Below the pieces are notes generated by a model. The model worked only from the letters and a program-made list of their open reading frames with translations. It was not told where the DNA came from and did not search any database. This document shows positions 57,734 to 64,000 of a stretch of 64,000 nt of DNA, piece after piece. Numbering within the stretch: the stretch's first letter is position 1; the number at the start of each line of letters is the position of its first letter. This DNA is from Bacteroidota bacterium. GTDB taxonomy: Bacteria > Bacteroidota > Bacteroidia > AKYH767-A > OLB10. A program made the translations under genes and the position numbers. The stretch lies in NCBI GenBank assembly GCA_019136655.1, contig JAGVTU010000026.1, positions 26,799 to 90,798 of the forward strand. Direction: 5' to 3'.

Positions 57734-59692
57734 ATGTGTAAAAAGGTCTTTCTGTTTTTTATGTTGGCAGTGCAGGTAATCTTTGCTCATGCTGCCGACA
57801 AACACTTTCTCGACAGTGTGCAGGCTGTGCTTGACACTGCCCGATTTGCAAACACCAGATTGCTCTGCCTTTATACTCTGAGTTTCGAAAACGGGATGAC
57901 AAACCCACGCGAAGCAATTGAACAGGGATGGCAGTGTATGGCATTGGCAAATACACAAAAGGATACTGCTTATATATTGAATGCTTACAATGCACTTGGC
58001 AATGCTTATGAAACATTATCTGATTTTGACTCCGCAGTTTATTTTCATGAAAAATCATATCAGCTTGCTGTGAAATTAAAATCAAAAAGCAAGATGATTG
58101 CAACATTGGCTAATGTGGCCAACTGCAATAAACTCCAGGGAAACTATCAGGCAGCATTAGAAAAATATTTGTTGGTTTACAGAATGATGGAGTCGGCATC
58201 GGTTTATAATTACCGCGTGCATTATACCATTGCTGATTTGTATCTGCGGCTTGGCGACTACCAAAAAGCTGCCGAACATTCACGCTTCGGGATTAATAAA
58301 ATTGAACAGGGAAATGATGAAGCTGCCACACTCAGCCTGTATGTTACATTAAGCCGGGCATTGTTGTATTCAGGTAAAACAGACTCGGCCCTGGTGATAA
58401 TAAAAAACTGCCTGACAAAATATAAAAAATATGCTGATGATGCAGGGCTGGCAACAGCACTTAATGTTTTAGGCGAAATTTATCTGACGAAAAAAATGTA
58501 TGCAGAGGCATTGCTGACTTTTTCGGAAGAACTGGAAATGCAAAATAAATTACAGAATAAAAACGGCACAGGGCTGGCACAGGTTAACAGAGCATATTGC
58601 ATGGCACTGTTGCATCAGGATAAAAAGAAAACCGAAGCTGCGCTGGGTGAGGCAGAGCAATATGTGCTGCATCAAATATCGAACAGCGAAGTGCTGATTG
58701 AAATTTACCGCAAACTTTCGGACACGTATGCACTTATGGGCAACACTGACAAAGCTTATCAATACGCTACACGTTACACTGTGCTGAATGACTCGGTGCT
58801 GAACCGTGACAAATTCAGGCAGATTATGGATTTGCAGACAAAGTTTGAATCGGAAAAAGTAAATAAGCTGCTGCGCCAGCAAAAATCACAATTGCAATTG
58901 CAGGCATCGGATATTCAAAAACGCAAAATGCAAATTGTTTATTTATCGCTTGCATTTGTTCTGATGCTGTTGGCAGGATTGTATTTGTATTCGCGCTACC
59001 GCTCGAAACAAAAAATAAAAATGCTGATTGCCCTGCAGCAACAGGAGAAAGAAAAAGAACAGGCTATCAGAGAAAAAGAAACTCAGGAGCGGTTTCGTAT
59101 TTCGAAAGATATACATGATGAACTGGGTGCGGGTATTTCAAAAATTTCTATGATGGCTACCTACAGCAGACAACAAAGGAATGAACCCGGAAAAATAGAA
59201 GACACCATTGATGCCATTGCCAAAACTTCGCAGGAGGTGGCCGATAATATGCACGATTTGGTGTGGTCGCTCAATCCTGAAAATGCCACGCTCGACAATC
59301 TGGCTGCCCGCATTCGCGAGTATGCAGGAGACTATCTGGAAGAATTGCCTGTTGAAGTATCCTTTGTTTTTCCCGGTGAAATTCCCGCCATCAGCATCAC
59401 CAAAGAATTTCAGCGAAATGTATTTCTCACCTGCAAAGAGGCAATTAATAATGCCGTTAAACATGCATCAGCAAAAAAAATAAAAATTCAGGTGACATAT
59501 AACAACCAAACTTTCGGTGTTGAAATTGCTGATGATGGAAAAGGCATCAAAGAAGAAAACAAACGAAAAAGCGGAAACGGATTGCGCAACATGCAGCACC
59601 GTATTGAAAGCATTGGTGGCACTTTTGTGCTGACAAGCAACAATGGAGTAACCATCAGCATAAGTGTGCCTGTGAGCGGCAATGCCGTCTGA
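57734..59692 (+). CDS. TPR-containing sensor histidine kinase (HisKA_3 type)
   Basis: A 652-residue two-component sensor. It has a signal peptide (about 1-21), then a periplasmic TPR array (about 60-350; e.g. YNALGNAYETLSDFDSAVYF), one transmembrane helix (about 395-417, VYLSLAFVLMLLAGLYLY), a coiled-coil linker, a HisKA_3 dimerisation domain with phospho-accepting His461 in DIHDELGAGISK, and a HATPase domain with NNAVKHASA and GNGLRNMQHRIESIGG. The input signal is unknown. The NarL-type regulator follows 93 nt later, clearly its partner. A TATTTTTG -7 element is at 57709-57716. Confidence 0.93.
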   Translation: MCKKVFLFFMLAVQVIFAHAADKHFLDSVQAVLDTARFANTRLLCLYTLSFENGMTNPREAIEQGWQCMALANTQKDTAYILNAYNALGNAYETLSDFDSAVYFHEKSYQLAVKLKSKSKMIATLANVANCNKLQGNYQAALEKYLLVYRMMESASVYNYRVHYTIADLYLRLGDYQKAAEHSRFGINKIEQGNDEAATLSLYVTLSRALLYSGKTDSALVIIKNCLTKYKKYADDAGLATALNVLGEIYLTKKMYAEALLTFSEELEMQNKLQNKNGTGLAQVNRAYCMALLHQDKKKTEAALGEAEQYVLHQISNSEVLIEIYRKLSDTYALMGNTDKAYQYATRYTVLNDSVLNRDKFRQIMDLQTKFESEKVNKLLRQQKSQLQLQASDIQKRKMQIVYLSLAFVLMLLAGLYLYSRYRSKQKIKMLIALQQQEKEKEQAIREKETQERFRISKDIHDELGAGISKISMMATYSRQQRNEPGKIEDTIDAIAKTSQEVADNMHDLVWSLNPENATLDNLAARIREYAGDYLEELPVEVSFVFPGEIPAISITKEFQRNVFLTCKEAINNAVKHASAKKIKIQVTYNNQTFGVEIADDGKGIKEENKRKSGNGLRNMQHRIESIGGTFVLTSNNGVTISISVPVSGNAV

Positions 59693-59713
59693 AAACAGGC
59701 GGATTCAAATTAC

Positions 59714-59757
59714 TACTTTTGTGGGAGTGTGTTTCAGCATTTATAAAATTACTTTTG
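59714..59757 (+). promoter_or_regulatory. Two candidate -7 elements before the response regulator
   Basis: TACTTTTG occurs twice, at 59714-59721 and 59750-59757, between the kinase stop and the regulator start at 59786. Neither has a convincing -33 TTTG. They could let the regulator be expressed without the kinase. Confidence 0.4.
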
Positions 59758-59785
59758 TTGGTTCTGAAACTGTTTTGAAAACAAT

Positions 59786-60430
59786 ATGTCCATACAAATA
59801 GCCATCATCGAAGATCAGGACGAGATACGTGATATGCTCACCATACTCATCAGCGGCAGTGAGGGCTTTGAGTGTGTAGCTTCCTACTCCAATGCCGAAG
59901 ATGCCATTGCAGGAATACCCGGGCTGAAACCGGATGTAGTGCTGGTGGATATTCACTTACCCGGCCAATCGGGAATTTCCTGCATCACTCAGCTGAAACC
60001 GTTGTGTCCTGAAACGCAGTTTATGATACGTACTTCGCTCGAAGATACCGACACTATTTTTGAAGCACTGAAAGCAGGTGCCAATGGTTATATTGTTAAA
60101 TCTACTTCGCCATCGAAGCTGCTTGATGCCATTGTGGAAGTTTATCATGGCGGCTCGCCCATGAGCAGCCAGATTGCGCGAAAGGTTGTCAGCTCGTTTC
60201 AAAAAAACGAAATCAGTAAGATCAAAACCGAAGTTGCTTTGCTGAGCAAACGCGAAAACGAAATTCTGCAGTTACTCTCAAAAGGTTTGCGTTATAAAGA
60301 AATTGCCGATCAGTTGTTTTTAAGTACTGAAACCATTCGTACGCACATACGCAATATTTACGAAAAGCTGCAGGTAAACTCCCGCACTGATGCACTGAAC
60401 AAAGCATTTGGAAACAGAAATAACAGTTAG
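59786..60430 (+). CDS. NarL/LuxR-family response regulator
   Basis: A 214-residue regulator. The receiver domain (1-120) has the acidic pair in IIEDQDE, phospho-acceptor Asp55 in VVLVDIHLPG, the conserved Thr/Ser switch region in IRTSLEDTD and Lys104 in YIVKST. The C-terminal LuxR-type helix-turn-helix (about 145-205) reads LSKRENEILQLLSKGLRYKE then STETIRTHIRNIYEKL. It is phosphorylated by the neighbouring kinase and binds DNA as a dimer. The target genes cannot be seen here. It is the last clearly core-type gene before the AT-rich accessory tract. Confidence 0.95.
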   Translation: MSIQIAIIEDQDEIRDMLTILISGSEGFECVASYSNAEDAIAGIPGLKPDVVLVDIHLPGQSGISCITQLKPLCPETQFMIRTSLEDTDTIFEALKAGANGYIVKSTSPSKLLDAIVEVYHGGSPMSSQIARKVVSSFQKNEISKIKTEVALLSKRENEILQLLSKGLRYKEIADQLFLSTETIRTHIRNIYEKLQVNSRTDALNKAFGNRNNS

Positions 60431-60909
60431 TTTTTAGAAAACAGGATTCGTGTAAGGCTAACAAAGGGTTAGCTCAACAGAAATTTACACCTGTGTTAAG
60501 AAGAAAAACGATAAAAGTCTGGAAAATATGCTGAGACATGCTTTGCAAAAAGACAGTTGTCAATTTCCTTTCAACTATGAATACAAAGTTTCGGAAAACT
60601 TTGACAAAAATTTTAAGAAAAACAGTATTAAAAACAGCAGGTAACACGGGTTTTGTATGTGCAGGTGTATATTTTTTGCATGCAATACAAAGGAACAAAC
60701 AGAACACAGTTCTCCTAAAAGCTGCTTAAAATCGTTCTGATGCATTTTTATAACCATTTATTTGTTACTTTTGAATACAATTAGAGGTTTTTAGACGGAC
60801 TGCCGTTAGCGACAAGGCTTCGGACGTGACAGCAAACAGACAGTTGTGGCCAATGGTCAAAAGGAACGTGGACAAATTAAAATATGCAACCAGAAAATTT
60901 ATTAGTAAT
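60431..60909. other. Intergenic boundary between core and accessory DNA
   Basis: About 480 nt without a convincing gene; short frames here have random composition. Visible structures: a nested inverted repeat at 60450-60490 (GTGTAA and GCTAAC arms with GTTAGC and TTACAC partners), the 10-mer TAACACGGGT at 60642-60651, which recurs at 62059, and GCCGTTAGCGAC near 60802. A -7 element lies at 60766. These could be remnants of cassette junctions; nothing is proven. Confidence 0.5.
60766..60773 (+). promoter_or_regulatory. Candidate -7 promoter element of the hydrolase gene
   Basis: TACTTTTG matches TAnnTTTG, with a T-rich stretch (60745-60749) near the -33 position. It would give a leader of about 130 nt before the ATG at 60910. 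Confidence 0.45.
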
Positions 60910-62007
60910 ATGAGAAAATTTACCTTATGTATTTTATTGTTTATTCTATATACCCCCAGTCTGCTTAGTCAAGAAAGTAAATTAAACAGACCTCAAACTC
61001 CTATTGAGCCATATCCCTATCAATCGGAGAATGTAACATTTGAAAACACCACGGATGGTGTTAGATTAGCTGGAACATTCACCTATCCTAAAGGTGCCGA
61101 TAACCTGCCTGCCGTAGTTCTAATTTCCGGAAGCGGCCCCAATGATAGGGATTGTGATTATTTGGAGCATAAACCATTTTTAGTAATTGCTGATTTTTTA
61201 ACTAAAAATGGAATTGCCGTGCTGCGGTATGATAAACGCGGTATTGGCCAATCTACAGGAGATTATGCAACTGCTACTTCTGCCGATTTTGCAAGGGATG
61301 TTGAGTTTGCCATATCCTATCTTAAAAATCGAAAGGAGATAAATAAAAATAAAATAGGATTAATTGGCCATAGCGAAGGCGGTATTATAGCGCCAATGGT
61401 TGCCGAAAAATCAAAAGATGTTCGTTACATAATTTTAATGGCAGGCCCAACAATCAAAGGAGACAAGTTACTTTTACTTCAAGATAGGTTAATTTCACAA
61501 TCACTGGGAGAATCTGAAAGTAATATTGCATTGGCGGAGAAACTAAATGCCCAATCTTATGCCATTGCCAATGACAGTATATCAATAGAAAATATAAAGG
61601 AGAACTTAAGGGCTCACATAAAAAATACATATAAAGTTAATCCTGGTTTAGTAAAGCCTGAAACTATGAGCGAAGATGAATTTATAGATCGAGAAATTAA
61701 ATTCTATACAGATAATTGGACACAATTCTATATAAGATATGATCCTGAAAAAATGCTTGAAAAGGTAAACATTCCTGTTCTTGCTCTGTTTGGCAGCAAA
61801 GATTTGCAGGTTCCACCTACGGAAAATGCACAAATATTAGAAAGGCTTGCCAAGGATAAAAAGAACTTTCAAATTACTATAATACCAAATTTGAACCATT
61901 TATTTCAGGAATGTGAAACAGGCTCTCCCAGAGAATATAAGAGGATTGAACAAACGGTTTCCCCAATAGCCCTTAACAAAATGGCGAACTGGATTAAAGA
62001 AAAATGA
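60910..62007 (+). CDS. Exported alpha/beta hydrolase
   Basis: A 365-residue protein from the ATG at 60910, which starts a clear signal peptide (MRKFTLCILLFILYTPSLLSQ). The frame is open 28 codons upstream but that part has no signal-peptide or family character. The alpha/beta-hydrolase fold shows the oxyanion strand VVLISGSGPNDRD, nucleophile Ser in IGLIGHSEGG, acid Asp in LALFGSKDLQVPP and catalytic His in NLNHLFQE. The N-terminal part GVRLAGTFTYPKGADNLPAV is typical of bacterial prolyl-peptidase/esterase-like hydrolases; substrate unknown. It lies in the AT-rich accessory tract downstream of the two-component genes. Confidence 0.9.
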   Translation: MRKFTLCILLFILYTPSLLSQESKLNRPQTPIEPYPYQSENVTFENTTDGVRLAGTFTYPKGADNLPAVVLISGSGPNDRDCDYLEHKPFLVIADFLTKNGIAVLRYDKRGIGQSTGDYATATSADFARDVEFAISYLKNRKEINKNKIGLIGHSEGGIIAPMVAEKSKDVRYIILMAGPTIKGDKLLLLQDRLISQSLGESESNIALAEKLNAQSYAIANDSISIENIKENLRAHIKNTYKVNPGLVKPETMSEDEFIDREIKFYTDNWTQFYIRYDPEKMLEKVNIPVLALFGSKDLQVPPTENAQILERLAKDKKNFQITIIPNLNHLFQECETGSPREYKRIEQTVSPIALNKMANWIKEK

Positions 62008-62058
62008 TATAATAAAGATTTGTTCTTTTAAAGTAAGCACAATAGAAAGCCCAGCCAC

Positions 62059-62085
62059 TAACACGGGTGGCAGTTGCACAACCTA
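62059..62085. other. Possible cassette junction truncating the recombinase gene
   Basis: TAACACGGGT (62059-62068) also occurs at 60642. GCACAAC (62076-62082) also occurs at the left foot of the large inverted repeat near 63875. The recombinase frame stops at 62083-62085, immediately next to GCACAAC, and loses homology there. Together this suggests a recombination junction; it could still be chance. Confidence 0.35.
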
Positions 62086-62650
62086 ACACAAGAGGCGCAA
62101 AAAATTTTCTCTATTCAATACCTGTTCAAAATAAAACTTGACTGCATTCATTCTGCTGTGTAAAGCATTTTCTGACAGTTGCAGCTTCTTTATACAATAA
62201 AGAAAATAACTCCTTAGTTGTTCAGCATTAAGTTCATCAACCGAAAATGATTTAATAGTTATAAGCAGTTGAGCAAATTCGGTAACATAAGTACGAATAG
62301 TATTGGGGCTATAAGCTTTGATTAATAACTGCTCTTTAAATCGGTTTAAGGCAGGCAGATTGACCTCATGAATTTTAATCAAACTGCTTTTTCCTGAATA
62401 TTCTCGTTCTATTCCGAATAGTTTTCTGTAAAATGTATTATCCGGCACATACCATTTTTTATTAGAATGGCTCCATTTGGCTTTTGAGAATTTTTTTTAA
62501 ATGCTCAATAAGTTTCAAATCATACGGAAATACAATCCAGATAATTTCCTGTTTACGGTGTTGCCCCGGTTCAAAAGAATAATACTGTTTATTAAAAAAG
62601 TATTTGGTGTTGGTCATAAAATAGTGCGTATTTTGTATAGTAAAACACAA
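62083..62650 (-). pseudogene. Frameshifted and truncated tyrosine recombinase, N-terminal part
   Basis: Two minus-strand frames form one broken gene. The upstream frame (from 62650, or Met at 62617) ends in IIWIVFPYDLKLIEHLKKIL. The next frame continues WYVPDNTFYRKLFGI and the core-binding domain SPNTIRTYVTEFAQLL ... ALHSRMNAVKFYFEQVLNRE. A run of eight A near 62488-62500 (minus-strand sense) separates them. With seven A the reading would run straight through as HLKKFSKAKWSHSNKKWYVP, the usual joint of this Bacteroidota integrase family. The catalytic C-terminal domain is missing because the frame ends at a junction at 62083, so the gene is inactive. Confidence 0.8.
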
Positions 62651-62788
62651 ACTTGCGAAATATTTTTGAAAATATGATACACAAAATGCGCAATAATGGT
62701 TTTAATCTGATTGCCTGTTTATCAAGTTAATATTCCTGTTTGCTTGGCATGTTGATAATAGAAATAAATATTGTATTATTGCGTATAT

Positions 62789-63577
62789 TTATGAGTTAGG
62801 GACAACTTTCAGCATTTCAATAAAACAATCTTCCCATTGACTTGGAGATAGATTCACGATTTTTAAGTTCAAATTAATTCCAAATTTTTCGGAAATCTCA
62901 TTAACCTGACTTTTTCTGAATATTAATTTTAAAGCCGTTCTGACAGGTAAATTAGGTTTTTGTAACAGAAAGGATAGAAAATTTAAATATTTGACTTTCT
63001 GATTAAAATCAATATGTAAAGGTTTTCGTTCAATTTTAAGAAAAGCAGACTTAACAGTTGGAGGAGGTATAAAACTATTAGGATTTATTTCGTAAACTAT
63101 CTTCAAACTATAAAATGTATGATATAGGATAGTGTAAGGATTAAAGATTTTGTCTACAAATAACTTTTTAGCAGGTTCTAATTGCAGGAAAATTGAACCG
63201 CCCTGAAAACTTTCCATATTTTCAAACATCAATATTTTTAAAATTTCTGATGTTATACCAAATGGTATGTTAGAAACAACCTTAAACGAAAAATCAGGAA
63301 TTTTATAATTTCTGAAATCACATCCAAAAACTTGAATGTTTTGAGTTTGTTTAAATTTGTGTTTTAGATGCGTTATTAACTCAAAATCATTCTCAATCGC
63401 AATGACTAATTTTGCCTTTTGTAGTAGATGTACAGTTAGAAATCCTTTTCCTGCACCAATATCTAAGACCGTATCGTTTTGATTAATTCTTGATTGTTTT
63501 ATTGCATCTTCAATTAGCACTTTGTCAATTGTAAAGTGCTGACCTGTAAATCTTACAGGCAATTTATTTTTATTCAT
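62789..63577 (-). CDS. erm: Erm(F)-like 23S rRNA (adenine-N6)-methyltransferase
   Basis: A 262-residue rRNA methyltransferase of the Erm group, closest by memory to Erm(F) of Bacteroides: KLPVRFTGQHFTIDKVLI, then DTVLDIGAGKGFLTVHLL with SAM motif I at 39-46, VFGCDFRN, and SPSQWEDCFIEMLKVVP at the end. Motif IV is NIPFGIT (residues 103-109), with Phe where Erm(F) has Tyr. Erm enzymes methylate A2058 of 23S rRNA and confer macrolide-lincosamide-streptogramin B resistance; the related KsgA acts on 16S rRNA and has a different N-terminus. The gene is AT-rich and stands alone, with a long leader upstream and an attC-like repeat beyond it, which points to acquisition. Confidence 0.92.
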   Translation of the reverse strand: MNKNKLPVRFTGQHFTIDKVLIEDAIKQSRINQNDTVLDIGAGKGFLTVHLLQKAKLVIAIENDFELITHLKHKFKQTQNIQVFGCDFRNYKIPDFSFKVVSNIPFGITSEILKILMFENMESFQGGSIFLQLEPAKKLFVDKIFNPYTILYHTFYSLKIVYEINPNSFIPPPTVKSAFLKIERKPLHIDFNQKVKYLNFLSFLLQKPNLPVRTALKLIFRKSQVNEISEKFGINLNLKIVNLSPSQWEDCFIEMLKVVPNS

Positions 63578-63822
63578 TATGACTTCTTACAGGTGAATAC
63601 TTGAATTCAAATCGTAGCGATGTGAAAGACAGTATTACCTGACAGAGCAACTATGACAAAGAAATGCCTTCATTAAAAATGACGACACACCAAAACATAG
63701 GCTGTTTGTCTTGCCAAAAAGATTATGGAAAATTTATTTGGGACTGTCTATCACTTAGATAGTCGTCCAAGGTCTGCTGTAATACATAATGAAAAAAACC
63801 TAAATAATTGAATGCAAAATTA
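63578..63822 (-). promoter_or_regulatory. Long erm leader with promoter, short ORFs and competing hairpins
   Basis: On the minus strand a -7 element TAATTTTG (63815-63822) starts a leader of about 230 nt. It holds two short ORFs with ATG: 63787-63755 (MYYSRPWTTI) and 63698-63651 (MFWCVVIFNEGISLS). The first ends in the loop of an interrupted hairpin at 63741-63768. CCTGTAAGA occurs at 63585-63593, just before the erm ATG, and again at 63551-63559 inside codons 7-9; both can pair with TTTACAGG at 63543-63550. This layout is what translational attenuation would look like; function is inferred. Confidence 0.5.
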
Positions 63823-63871
63823 GTAACTTTGCTTAAATTTACAATAAGAAAATGAAATAAATAAAAGCCGA

Positions 63872-64000
63872 ACGCACAACAAAGTGTATATGCCATAAGG
63901 GTTTCAGTGGGTATTTAAGCATTGTAGCCCGCTCAAACTTTCGTGTCGGTGGACAGGGAACTACTCCGCAATCCCTTACGGCACATACACTCGACCGTTA
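63872..64000. repeat. Large attC-like imperfect inverted repeat at window edge
   Basis: GTGTATATGCCATAAGGG (63884-63901) and CCCTTACGGCACATACAC (63973-63990) are reverse complements at 16 of 18 positions, giving two A-C mismatches. An inner stem pairs AGTGGGT (63906-63912) with GCCCGCT (63927-63933). GCACAAC stands just outside the left arm, and CGACCGTTA ends the window outside the right arm. Length and imperfect symmetry resemble integron attC sites. The right-hand core site is cut off. Confidence 0.55.

Noticed and set aside
60538..60729. A 63-codon plus-strand frame in the core/accessory boundary.
   Set aside because: Composition looks random and it overlaps structured repeat-like DNA; no recognisable domain.
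1..64000. tRNA, rRNA or CRISPR loci.
   Set aside because: No T-loop-like GGTTCGAATCC sequences, rRNA segments or regularly spaced direct repeats were seen by eye; a tRNA/CRISPR search program could overturn this.

Overview
The window looks like chromosome from a member of the Bacteroidota. It encodes three proteins with type IX secretion (T9SS) C-terminal signals, two of type A and one of the gliding-associated type B. Many genes follow a TAnnTTTG -7 promoter element, in two clear cases paired with TTTG exactly 19 nt upstream. Family content (DUF5723, M43 proteases, GH92, SWIB/HU proteins, SecA with SEC-C) agrees. The order or genus cannot be resolved from sequence reading alone.

Layout: 1-0.8 kb holds the start of a minus-strand nuo operon (nuoA, nuoB cut by the window edge). 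1-5.5 kb is a giant T9SS type A surface protein. 5.7-10.7 kb holds aspS, an HU-like protein, a TPR membrane protein, a 29-residue basic ribosomal-type protein and rng. 10.8-18.8 kb holds a DUF885 lipoprotein, an LTA-synthase-like membrane enzyme, a trans-sulfuration PLP enzyme, an M43 protease with a sorting domain and an AHSA1-like protein. 18.8-26 kb holds a MoxR/VWA pair, a SWIB protein, a DUF5723 protein and ComEC. 26-34 kb holds M16 and M43 peptidases and a 1,458-residue PKD/T9SS type B protein. 34-44 kb holds pheS, secA, a DUF6438 lipoprotein, a secreted QW-repeat protein, a POT transporter, tmk and a sugar-phosphate isomerase. 44.5-49 kb is the rplM-rpsI-rpsB-tsf operon followed by lysS. 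49-53 kb holds YkgJ-like, GH92 and pseudouridine synthase genes. 53-57.6 kb is a SAM-I riboswitch and metH. 57.7-60.4 kb is a two-component system.

The last 3.5 kb (60.4-64 kb) is different: AT-rich, gene-poor spacers, a hydrolase, a frameshifted and truncated tyrosine recombinase, an Erm(F)-like 23S rRNA methyltransferase with a long leader, and a large attC-like inverted repeat at the window edge. It reads as acquired, possibly cassette-type, DNA.

The most unusual object is in metH. A complete DUF559 endonuclease-like domain, bounded by an REP-like palindrome and its decayed inverted copy, is inserted in frame into a loop of the MetH activation domain. Without the roughly 152-residue insert the protein has the normal MetH length, and all catalytic modules are intact on both sides. 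MetH expression is also under a SAM-I riboswitch whose terminator and antiterminator can be traced by eye.
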